A program made the position numbers and the translations under genes. Positions 1 through 5,140 of a stretch of 5,140 nucleotides of DNA are shown here, piece by piece. Within the stretch, counting starts at the first letter, position 1, and each line of letters begins with the position of its first letter. The notes under the pieces are model-generated. The model saw only the letters and a list, made by a program, of their open reading frames with translations. It was not told the origin of the DNA and ran no database searches. Location: the NCBI GenBank assembly GCA_964501315.1, contig CAZCSO010000052.1, positions 1 to 5,140 of the forward strand, given 5' to 3'. The stretch is from UBA5603 sp964501315 (GTDB lineage Bacteria; Bacillota_I; Bacilli_A; Izemoplasmatales; Hujiaoplasmataceae).

Positions 1-47
1 GAGATACCGAAAACCTTCAAACAGAGAAAATCGTTTTTTTAGAATGA
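1..47 (+). CDS. Possible 3' end of an upstream gene (partial, frame uncertain)
   Basis: Two frames are open from the window edge and stop just before the ardA ribosome binding site. Frame 3 reads DTENLQTEKIVFLE and stops at TGA 45-47, overlapping the AAGGAG. Frame 1 reads EIPKTFKQRKSFF and stops at TAG 40-42. Either would leave a short gap to the ATG at 61, as is usual when ardA is a downstream gene of an operon. I cannot choose between them from 14 codons and do not recognise either tail. No hairpin or clear promoter is visible in these 60 bases, which mildly supports ardA being co-transcribed with something upstream. Confidence 0.3.
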   Translation, partial: DTENLQTEKIVFLE

Positions 48-52
48 AGGAG
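47..52 (+). promoter_or_regulatory. Ribosome binding site of ardA
   Basis: AAGGAG lies 8 bases before the ATG at 61. It decides the start: the later in-frame ATG at 133 has only a GGAG (112-115) 17 bases away, which is too far for efficient initiation. Translation was therefore evidently designed to start at 61, upstream of the in-frame TGA. Confidence 0.75.
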
Positions 53-60
53 AAAACCCT

Positions 61-585
61 ATGGAAATTTTTATCACTGACTTGGCGGCATATAACAACG
101 GATACCTTATCGGAGAGTGAGTATCTTTACCAATGGATGAGGATGATTTGAAAGCTAAAATTGATGAGATTTTGTCAATCGGTGCTGAAGCGTGTGGAGA
201 CAATGATCACGAAGAAATCTTCCTCACCGATTATGAATGTGATTACTTGGAAATCGGAGAATATGACAACCCGTTCAAACTTAACGAAATTGCAGAACAA
301 GCCGATGGACTAAACGACCACGAATTAAAGATGGTTGGATTTTTGCTCCGTAACGGTTTGGTGAAAGACTTCGAAGAAGCGCTAGAAAAATATGAGGATG
401 TCATCATTCACGAAGATTCAACAATGGAAGATGTTGCTTATGACTTCATTGATGGTTTTTATAATCTCAAAGACCTGCCTCCCATCCTTGCCAACGCTAT
501 CGATTATCGCAAAATAGGGAGAGCACTTGAAATGGACGGTAGGTATTTTGAAGAAGATGGGGACATCTATGAATATTTGGGGTGA
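61..585 (+). pseudogene. ardA: ArdA antirestriction protein, interrupted by in-frame TGA at codon 20
   Basis: ArdA proteins are acidic mimics of bent B-form DNA that occupy the DNA-binding groove of type I restriction-modification enzymes and protect incoming mobile DNA. The frame from ATG 61 starts MEIFITDLAAYNNGYLIGE, then TGA (118-120), then VSLPMDEDDL and on to a natural end at TGA 583-585. Without the interruption this gives 174 codons, close to the usual ArdA size of about 165-170. It follows the family pattern seen in Tn916 ArdA: an N-terminal xYIxxLxxYNxGxLxGxW block, a central FLTDYE stretch, an LEKYEDVIIHEDS segment, and an IDYRKIGRALEMDG C-terminus. The TGA falls on the family's conserved Trp. 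The segment from the internal ATG 133 (150 residues) has 43 Asp/Glu against 12 Lys/Arg, as expected for a DNA mimic. It would lack 24 N-terminal residues, including the first strand of domain 1. The downstream reading is fully preserved, so the lesion is recent, a base error, or tolerated by readthrough or weak internal initiation. Family assignment is strong; functional status is uncertain. Confidence 0.85.
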
Positions 586-596
586 AAAATCACCCC
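579..596. terminator. Stem-loop between convergent ardA and the envelope operon
   Basis: A perfect 7-bp stem pairs GGGGTGA (579-585) with TCACCCC (590-596) around an AAAA loop (586-589). The left arm contains the ardA stop codon. It sits where two converging transcription units meet, only 26 bases apart. Neither side has a good run of T: TCTTC follows on the + strand and AAATATTC on the - strand. If it terminates, it is a weak or factor-assisted terminator, possibly bidirectional. Confidence 0.45.
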
Positions 597-611
597 TCTT
601 CAAGAAAAAAA

Positions 612-1454
612 TTATTTGACCGCGTTCAATAAAGCAGGTTGCCCAAATTCTATCAATCTTGCATTAGATTTTTTGAAATACATTTTCCAAAATTCTTGGA
701 GAGCATTCATTGTTTTTGGATCTCTATAAGAATCGGATGCTACTTTGCTTGTAGCTGGAACCAAACCAGCACCTAGAACATAAATATTTGCTCCGCCAAA
801 ATCAGCAAGCATTTTATTTGCTTCGACAATTTTCATTTCAGCAATTGGGTCGATTTTTTTAACGCCATTCTTTAAATAGAAACTTGTGATAGAGGAGTTT
901 TCTAGCATGTCAGAGACAATAAAAACCGTTTTTTGCTTGGCTTTTGATACTTTAACCGTATTTTTTGCAAGTTCTTGAAGGCTTTTAAGGATATCAGATC
1001 GAACAATCGTATTCGTTGAAGCTCCAAATGTTTGACTTATGGAATCGTCAAGTGTTTTTTTGACATACCCTACTTGTGACTTCATACACTTATCAAAACC
1101 TTGCAGTAACTTTTTCGGTGTGTCATTTCTAGCATCTTGATTTAAAGGCCAATCAAGCTGTCCTGAATTTACAACACCAGTATAGTTGCCTTGCACAAAG
1201 GCAGAGAATTTTGCAACCGTGAAACCATTACCATAATTAACGTTGGAAACACTGTTTTGAATAACGGATTGCTTTAATTCATCATCAAGAGCTGTAGTTT
1301 GATCAATAAAGATAAAAAGTTCTTTATTGATTGAGATGTTTTTCCCATCTACTTTTGCTAAATCATAACAACTCTTGATAGAGTTATGTGTCACGGCAAA
1401 TGCACTCAATGCCGAACACAAAAGTATATTCATTCCAAAGTTAAGTTTACTCAT
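612..1454 (-). CDS. Secreted VWA-like periplasmic protein, third gene of envelope operon
   Basis: This 280-residue protein is not one I can name. The N-terminus has a hydrophobic stretch (residues 9-20, ILLCSALSAFA) ending in a signal-peptidase-I-like AFA before VTHNS. There is no lipobox, so it is predicted to be soluble in the periplasm. The mature part resembles a von Willebrand A / Rossmann-type fold. A hydrophobic strand runs into D51-Q-T53 (LFIFIDQTT), an incomplete form of the DxSxS metal site with Ala at the last position. A second strand, TVFIVSDMLE, carries D182, and a later strand reads NIYVLGAG (223-230). Helices between them are Lys/Asp-rich. Cys29 and Cys123 could form a disulfide after export. 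The ATG is preceded by GGAGAG (1463-1468) at 8 bases, inside the end of the upstream gene, leaving a 5-base gap, so translation is probably coupled. VWA domains usually mediate protein-protein contacts; a partner in the adjacent membrane or OmpA proteins is inferred. The VWA call is from pattern only. Confidence 0.72.
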   Translation of the reverse strand: MSKLNFGMNILLCSALSAFAVTHNSIKSCYDLAKVDGKNISINKELFIFIDQTTALDDELKQSVIQNSVSNVNYGNGFTVAKFSAFVQGNYTGVVNSGQLDWPLNQDARNDTPKKLLQGFDKCMKSQVGYVKKTLDDSISQTFGASTNTIVRSDILKSLQELAKNTVKVSKAKQKTVFIVSDMLENSSITSFYLKNGVKKIDPIAEMKIVEANKMLADFGGANIYVLGAGLVPATSKVASDSYRDPKTMNALQEFWKMYFKKSNARLIEFGQPALLNAVK

Positions 1455-1459
1455 ATTTA

Positions 1460-3061
1460 TTACTCTCCATTCAACCCAACTTTAACTTCTCCACCATCTT
1501 CAGAACAAAATCTTGTCCCTTCTGGGTAGACTTTGCCACATTTGACACATGTAGGTTTCAATTTTTCAGCACTTACCAATGGTGTTGCATCTTCAGGGCA
1601 AAATTTAGTTCCTTGCGGATAATGGCGTCCACATGTAGGGCAAGTTGGATCAACAATGATCAACGATTCTATGTTGGTTGCACAATGTGGACAAAATTTA
1701 GCCCCTTTTTGAACTTCATTTCCACATGACGGACATTTTAAAGATTCATTATTCTCAACTGGCTTGACTTCTGGTTTTGGTGTTTGAACAGACAAATTTG
1801 CAGTTGCAGCTACATGGTGAGCATGTTCATGTTTAGCATCGGCAACATAATCAAGAAAAGTCTTGGTATTGGTATTGAAATCACGAGTGTCAACACCACC
1901 TTTCATTGCTGATTGTTGAAGTTTTTTATGCAGATCCGTCAGACGTCCCTGTGCAATTTTGGCGATATTGTTGCTTTTACGTTGAAAGAAAGTCACAAAA
2001 GATTCTCGTGTTGTAAAGTCATGTGAGTCTTTCCAAGCTAACTTGCTCTCTTTTCCTCCAAATCCCCATTTGTATCCGAACAAAATTCCAAGAAATTGAA
2101 GGAAAATAAAGATGAATGCTAAAACAATAAATGTTCCCCATCCGCCTTTGCGCTCAGCGTCTTGTTTCTCGGAAAGAGCTTGTTTATCCGCTTCTGATTG
2201 GGTATCAGTCACTGCTGAAGGCATATCTCCATAAAAACTTTCATCTTGAGAAGTCACTTCTTCAATCATTTGTTTTTCGAGAACCTGCCCACGAACATAG
2301 GTCGCACCTATGGCAACAACAACAATTATAATCGCGGTAATAACTGTAATCAGCCAATTTTTTGTCACTGACGCATTCGCGTTGATACGGTTCAACATTT
2401 GAATGTAGTGTGGTTGATTATCATCGAGATGATTATCTTCAAGAGAGACAAGATTACTGCTCGGAACCAACGTAGTAGGCTTGTTGTCTGATGAGTCTTT
2501 TAACCACCATGTCCGCACTTTATCAATCAAAGAGTTTTGGTAAAGTTCGTGCCCAGCCCAGTGTGTAAAAAGAACAAGAATGACAGACACCAAAAAGGCA
2601 ATACCTACAGCACCGTATTGTTGTGTCGACTCACTTGCTCCAGGAATTGTCCAACCAGCCAGTACGTAACTGAACCCCATCGCTTCAACAAAAACCAACG
2701 CAACGGTCAATATGGCTATATACCATGGCAGTGGATTACGATTACGTTCATCCACTTTTCCCAAGTAGGATTTACAATTATCATAATAATCGGCATTTTT
2801 ACTTGCAAAGCGATCATAATGCACCATATAATCTTGACAAAGTTGTTTCTCGCTCAAACGACAATTATTTTTGTCTTTTGATTCATAGTCTTTTGCCAAC
2901 TTTTGAAGTTCTCCAACTACCGGAAGACCGTAATTAAAGTTAAACCACCAAAATCGCAAATCATCACGATTTTTCCAAATTAAATACACTGCTATCAGCA
3001 GTGATACGATACCTCCAAGAAGAAGACGGTTTGCAGCAATAAATGCCCAGTATGCATCCAT
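1460..3061 (-). CDS. Multi-pass inner-membrane protein with C-terminal triple zinc-ribbon tail
   Basis: This 533-residue protein has about five hydrophobic membrane segments: residues 7-28, 112-136, 150-168, 236-256 and 309-330. The positive KNRDDLR after the first segment suggests N-out, which places residues 29-111 and 169-235 in the cytoplasm. An acidic loop (257-308) would be periplasmic, and the long C-terminus (331-533) would be cytoplasmic. The tail has a His-rich patch (HEHAHH, 411-416). Three zinc-ribbon-like motifs follow: CPSC...FCPHC (443-460), CPTC...FCPED (474-491) and CVKC...FCSED (505-521). Only the first has all four Cys ligands; the others have Glu-Asp where the last pair would close. 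Such ribbons usually mediate protein or nucleic-acid contacts. The start ATG has AAAGGA (3069-3074) 7 bases upstream, overlapping the end of the OmpA gene, with an 11-base intergenic gap. Its place between an OmpA-type lipoprotein and a secreted VWA-like protein suggests it is the inner-membrane hub of one complex (inference). I do not recognise a named family; it is not a clear MotA/TolQ channel. Confidence 0.8.
   Translation of the reverse strand: MDAYWAFIAANRLLLGGIVSLLIAVYLIWKNRDDLRFWWFNFNYGLPVVGELQKLAKDYESKDKNNCRLSEKQLCQDYMVHYDRFASKNADYYDNCKSYLGKVDERNRNPLPWYIAILTVALVFVEAMGFSYVLAGWTIPGASESTQQYGAVGIAFLVSVILVLFTHWAGHELYQNSLIDKVRTWWLKDSSDNKPTTLVPSSNLVSLEDNHLDDNQPHYIQMLNRINANASVTKNWLITVITAIIIVVVAIGATYVRGQVLEKQMIEEVTSQDESFYGDMPSAVTDTQSEADKQALSEKQDAERKGGWGTFIVLAFIFIFLQFLGILFGYKWGFGGKESKLAWKDSHDFTTRESFVTFFQRKSNNIAKIAQGRLTDLHKKLQQSAMKGGVDTRDFNTNTKTFLDYVADAKHEHAHHVAATANLSVQTPKPEVKPVENNESLKCPSCGNEVQKGAKFCPHCATNIESLIIVDPTCPTCGRHYPQGTKFCPEDATPLVSAEKLKPTCVKCGKVYPEGTRFCSEDGGEVKVGLNGE
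1496..1735 (-). other. Zinc-ribbon cluster (protein motif region)
   Basis: This stretch encodes three tandem CxxC...FC units at about 31-residue spacing (first Cys at residues 443, 474 and 505). All share a G-T/A-K/R-F-C core: GAKFCPHC, GTKFCPED, GTRFCSED. The recurring pattern indicates internal duplication of one ribbon. The first keeps four Cys; the second and third keep three, with ED at the fourth position. This C-P/V-x-C ... FCxED pattern also occurs in other bacterial signalling and membrane proteins with terminal zinc ribbons. Confidence 0.7.
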
Positions 3062-3072
3062 TTTTTTATCCT

Positions 3073-4704
3073 TTACTGTTGAGTGACTTTTTTGGTTTGT
3101 GTTTCACGGACATAAATTTTTCCGTCTTTACGATAGTATATTTGCTGAACTCCAGTTTTACCATCAGCTGATACAAACATATCTGAGCATATGATTGAAT
3201 TATTTTTGCGTGCTGGGTAAAGTCTTAGCAGGAGTCCTTTGTCACCCATATAAGTGTTTACATTATTGGGTAGTGACATATCTGGTTGATCTTTTTTATC
3301 AGTGGCATAATCTTTCCAAACTTTTAACTCTGGAACTGCCACAGGCTTTGCACCTTCTTTTAAAATAGCCATCGGCATCATCGAAACAAAATTTCCGTTT
3401 ACGTCTTCGGCAACCCACGCTGTGTTATAAAGCCCGTTGTAGTAATTCCCTGTTGTATATTTAACACCTCTCCCATCTTTCAATTTTTTAATAGTGTTAG
3501 CACTATATTCAGGTTTGGTAAAATCATCTTTGCACGATTTTCGATAATTCCAATTTTCTTCTGAAGCATGTGCAGGAGTTGAGAATGAAAAAGAGTCCAA
3601 CCAACTTACGGCTTTCTTGGGTGATCCAATTTTAGCTCCAAGTGTTGAAGTTTTGGAGCTGTCACCACCGAAATCGATCACTGACGTGTAAACTCCTTTA
3701 TCTGGGCGAATTGATTTTTTCGGTGTATTATTGGAAACGGTATTTTGAGCGGCGGAAGCAACTGATTCGGTTTGTTTTTTCGCAGTTTTTGTAGCAATAA
3801 CTTTCTTCTCAGACACCTTTTTTTGAGGTTTTGCATTATCTGCTTGATTTTCATAAGATGGTTTTTTGCTGAAAAACTCTGGATTTGGTGTACGATTTTG
3901 AACGGCTTGAACTAATCGATCTTCCGATTTGAAAACAGCAATTTCTACTCGACGGTTCAGTTCTCTTCCCTCTTTGGTCTCATTTGATGCAATTGGCATA
4001 GCAGCCCCAGCTCCTTGATAATACAAATTATCATCGCTTACACCTTGTGATTTGAAAACGTTTGCAATGTTTTTTGCTCTTGCTTCAGAGAGTGCTTGAT
4101 TTTTTTCAATATCACCCGAATCGTCCGTATTTCCGACAATGAGAATTTTTCCATTCTTCTCCGTTTTTGCATACACTTGAGCAAATTTTTTCAACGTAGA
4201 AGTTTGTTCATTTGTTAATTCTGAAGATCCAGCTTTAAATTTGACATCTGGCAATGCGACAACGTCAGCTTCCACTCCAAAAGACATTCCACCATCAATG
4301 TCTTCAGCTTTAATATCCCCAAGAAGCATTGTAGTTTTGGTTTCTTTTGCTATCTTACATAATTCTTTACGTCTTTCATCAACAGCGCTACCCAACAAAT
4401 ATCCTGCACCAGCACCTAGTGCACCCCCTACATATGCACCTTTTTCTCCACCTAAATAATAACCAGCCAATGCACCAGCACCAACCCCAAGTCCAGTTCC
4501 AAGAACTTTACCAGCAATATAATCATCACAAGATGATTTATCTGATATTGTTTGATTAGAGTCGTTCGATGTAAGCTTATTGACACCATGTGCTAAGGTA
4601 TCAATGGTTCCATTTGCTGCATTATTAAGTTGAGCACAGCCCGTAAGGATTAAGGCAGCAGAGATTGAAAATGCTATCGTTGATGTTTTTGCATAAATCC
4701 GCAC
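3073..4704 (-). CDS. OmpA-family lipoprotein with glycine zipper and extra C-terminal domain
   Basis: This 543-residue protein probably anchors in the outer membrane and grips peptidoglycan. Residues 1-22 form a lipoprotein signal peptide with lipobox LTGC. Cys23 would be lipidated; Ala24 lacks the Asp retention signal, so outer-membrane sorting is expected. Residues 65-106 are a glycine zipper (GxGxGxGAxAG, then GGALGAGAG). Residues 147-258 are an OmpA C-terminal domain: LPDVKFKAGSSELT, the GNTDDSG turn, LSEARAK and the closing GRELNRRVEI, which together carry the Asp and Arg expected to bind diaminopimelate. This half has the architecture of YiaD-type lipoproteins, which end near 220 residues. 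Here a Lys-rich linker (about 270-340) and a further region of about 160 residues (381-543) follow; I do not recognise that region. Cys391 and Cys506 may pair. The start is GTG (4702-4704) with AGGAG (4713-4717) 8 bases upstream. It is first in a three-gene operon, 11 bases before the zinc-ribbon membrane gene. Confidence 0.88.
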   Translation of the reverse strand: MRIYAKTSTIAFSISAALILTGCAQLNNAANGTIDTLAHGVNKLTSNDSNQTISDKSSCDDYIAGKVLGTGLGVGAGALAGYYLGGEKGAYVGGALGAGAGYLLGSAVDERRKELCKIAKETKTTMLLGDIKAEDIDGGMSFGVEADVVALPDVKFKAGSSELTNEQTSTLKKFAQVYAKTEKNGKILIVGNTDDSGDIEKNQALSEARAKNIANVFKSQGVSDDNLYYQGAGAAMPIASNETKEGRELNRRVEIAVFKSEDRLVQAVQNRTPNPEFFSKKPSYENQADNAKPQKKVSEKKVIATKTAKKQTESVASAAQNTVSNNTPKKSIRPDKGVYTSVIDFGGDSSKTSTLGAKIGSPKKAVSWLDSFSFSTPAHASEENWNYRKSCKDDFTKPEYSANTIKKLKDGRGVKYTTGNYYNGLYNTAWVAEDVNGNFVSMMPMAILKEGAKPVAVPELKVWKDYATDKKDQPDMSLPNNVNTYMGDKGLLLRLYPARKNNSIICSDMFVSADGKTGVQQIYYRKDGKIYVRETQTKKVTQQ

Positions 4705-4712
4705 GTCTACAA

Positions 4713-4717
4713 CTCCT
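4713..4717 (-). promoter_or_regulatory. Ribosome binding site supporting a GTG start of the OmpA lipoprotein
   Basis: AGGAG on the - strand lies 8 bases upstream of GTG 4704-4702. The GTG gives a complete, well-formed lipoprotein signal peptide (MRIYAKTS... to LTGC). No in-frame ATG could replace it before the lipobox. This supports GTG as the real initiation codon of the operon's first gene. Confidence 0.65.
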
Positions 4718-4838
4718 AATAAATTTGAATTATTTATAATCTACAGAGATTATTGGAGAGTATACAAACTAAATTCTGTATGGTTTCTTAATTAAGTATT
4801 GAATTTTAAATTTATATTTAGATTGCTTTTTATGCTGT
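4718..4838 (-). promoter_or_regulatory. AT-rich intergenic region, likely promoter of the envelope operon
   Basis: These bases lie between the end of the upstream partial gene and the operon's ribosome binding site and hold no gene. They are very AT-rich. On the - strand, -10-like hexamers are TATACT (4759-4764) and TATAAA (4733-4738), but I find no good -35 at 16-18 bases for either, so no exact promoter is claimed. A 10-bp palindrome CTTAATTAAG lies at 4787-4796 and could be an operator or mere AT-rich chance. No T-run terminator hairpin for the upstream gene is visible, so read-through from it is possible. Confidence 0.35.
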
Positions 4839-5140
4839 TCAAAACCTCAAATCCTCACAATGATATTCCCACAGCTTAGCATCGACCGCCGTCTTGTTCT
4901 GAATCAGTATTTCCCACACGGTTAGAGCCTCTTTATCCGAATACCATTCGACCCCGTCAGGGGTTTTATAGCCGACCATAATTTTTTCCTTTTTGGGGTG
5001 TTTATCAACCACCACATCACGATTTTTATACACAAAAATAGGTCTCCCCCCTGCGGTTTTATAAACTTCTTCACGGTATCGGACAAACTGCTCTTTTTTG
5101 GACAACTGCTTTTTCTGGTGTATCGCTTCGTCCTTGTAAA
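4839..5140 (-). CDS. Hypothetical protein, C-terminal part (5' end outside window)
   Basis: The frame ends at TGA 4841-4839 and stays open to the window edge. A TTG at 5105-5103 could be read as a start, but the frame upstream of it also translates sensibly (YKDEAIHQKKQ) and no convincing ribosome binding site precedes it, so the gene most likely begins beyond 5140. The visible 100 residues are charged and soluble-looking, without membrane segments or cysteine motifs apart from one Cys near the end. Recognisable strings are GGRPIFVYKNRDVVVDKHP, IMVGYKTPDGVEWYSDKEA and LTVWEILIQN, suggesting a small mixed alpha/beta domain. I do not recognise the family. It lies in the same orientation as the envelope operon, 134 bases upstream of it, and may or may not share a transcript. 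Confidence 0.6.
   Translation of the reverse strand, partial: YKDEAIHQKKQLSKKEQFVRYREEVYKTAGGRPIFVYKNRDVVVDKHPKKEKIMVGYKTPDGVEWYSDKEALTVWEILIQNKTAVDAKLWEYHCEDLRF

Noticed and set aside
118..120. Genome-wide UGA=Trp code (Mycoplasma-type)
   Set aside because: All 22 Trp codons in the other four genes are TGG, those frames contain no internal TGA, and ardA itself ends at a TGA at the natural family end.
418..603. Small - strand frame opposite the end of ardA
   Set aside because: Antisense to well-conserved ArdA sequence and no ribosome binding site or recognisable motif.
2131..2881. Open + strand frames opposite the zinc-ribbon membrane gene
   Set aside because: Low-complexity, His/Tyr/Asn-rich translations without ribosome binding sites, lying antisense to a gene with clear membrane segments and metal motifs; they are shadows.
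4241..4559. Open + strand frames opposite the glycine-zipper region
   Set aside because: Repetitive Pro/Ala/Ser or His/Gln translations that mirror the glycine codons of the lipoprotein; no start signals.
612..4704. Zorya-type defence (ZorA/ZorB motor with OmpA-like domain)
   Set aside because: ZorB is a short single-membrane-segment protein, not a lipoprotein with a glycine zipper; the membrane protein has about five segments and no clear MotA signature; no ZorC, ZorD or ZorE-like helicase or nuclease gene is present.
4787..4796. Palindrome CTTAATTAAG as a firm operator
   Set aside because: Only 10 bp of A/T-dominated symmetry in a very AT-rich gap, with no second copy; chance is a sufficient explanation.
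1..5140. tRNA, rRNA, CRISPR array, insertion-sequence ends
   Set aside because: By eye I saw no regularly spaced direct repeats, cloverleaf-like T-loop GGTTCRANNC contexts in intergenic space, or terminal inverted repeats; the gaps between genes are too short for most of these.

Overview
The window carries five protein-coding features. GC is about 37-43% in the stretches I counted by hand. An outer-membrane lipobox followed by an OmpA-type peptidoglycan-binding domain points to a Gram-negative (diderm) bacterium, most likely a low-GC proteobacterium. The sequence does not fix the genus. An ardA antirestriction gene suggests a plasmid, an integrative conjugative element or another mobile region, but no transposase, integrase, relaxase or replication gene is visible.

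Layout. Positions 1-47 hold the probable tail of an upstream + strand gene. Positions 61-585 (+) are an ardA homologue with an excellent ribosome binding site. It is interrupted at codon 20 by an in-frame TGA, exactly where the family has a tryptophan. A short stem-loop at 579-596 overlaps its stop codon. Converging on it, 612-4704 (-) is a tight three-gene operon with junctions of 11 and 5 bases. In transcription order it encodes: (1) a 543-residue lipoprotein with a glycine zipper, an OmpA domain and an extra C-terminal region; (2) a 533-residue inner-membrane protein with about five membrane segments and a cytoplasmic tail of three small zinc-ribbon motifs; (3) a 280-residue secreted protein that looks like a divergent von Willebrand A (VWA) domain. 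A 134-bp AT-rich gap (4705-4838) separates the operon from the C-terminal part of an unrecognised gene (4839-5140, -), which continues beyond the window.

How the genes may work together (inference). The operon supplies one component for each layer of the envelope: an outer-membrane or peptidoglycan anchor, an inner-membrane protein with a cytoplasmic zinc-ribbon tail, and a soluble periplasmic protein. The pattern fits one envelope-spanning complex. I cannot match it to a named system, so it is the best candidate here for something undescribed. It sits next to an antirestriction gene, which suggests cargo or a transfer/defence-related function of a mobile element, but nothing in the sequence proves that.

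Genetic code. All 22 tryptophan codons in the other four genes are TGG, and none of those frames contains an internal TGA. The TGA in ardA is therefore best read as a nonsense change or a base error, not as a recoded genome.
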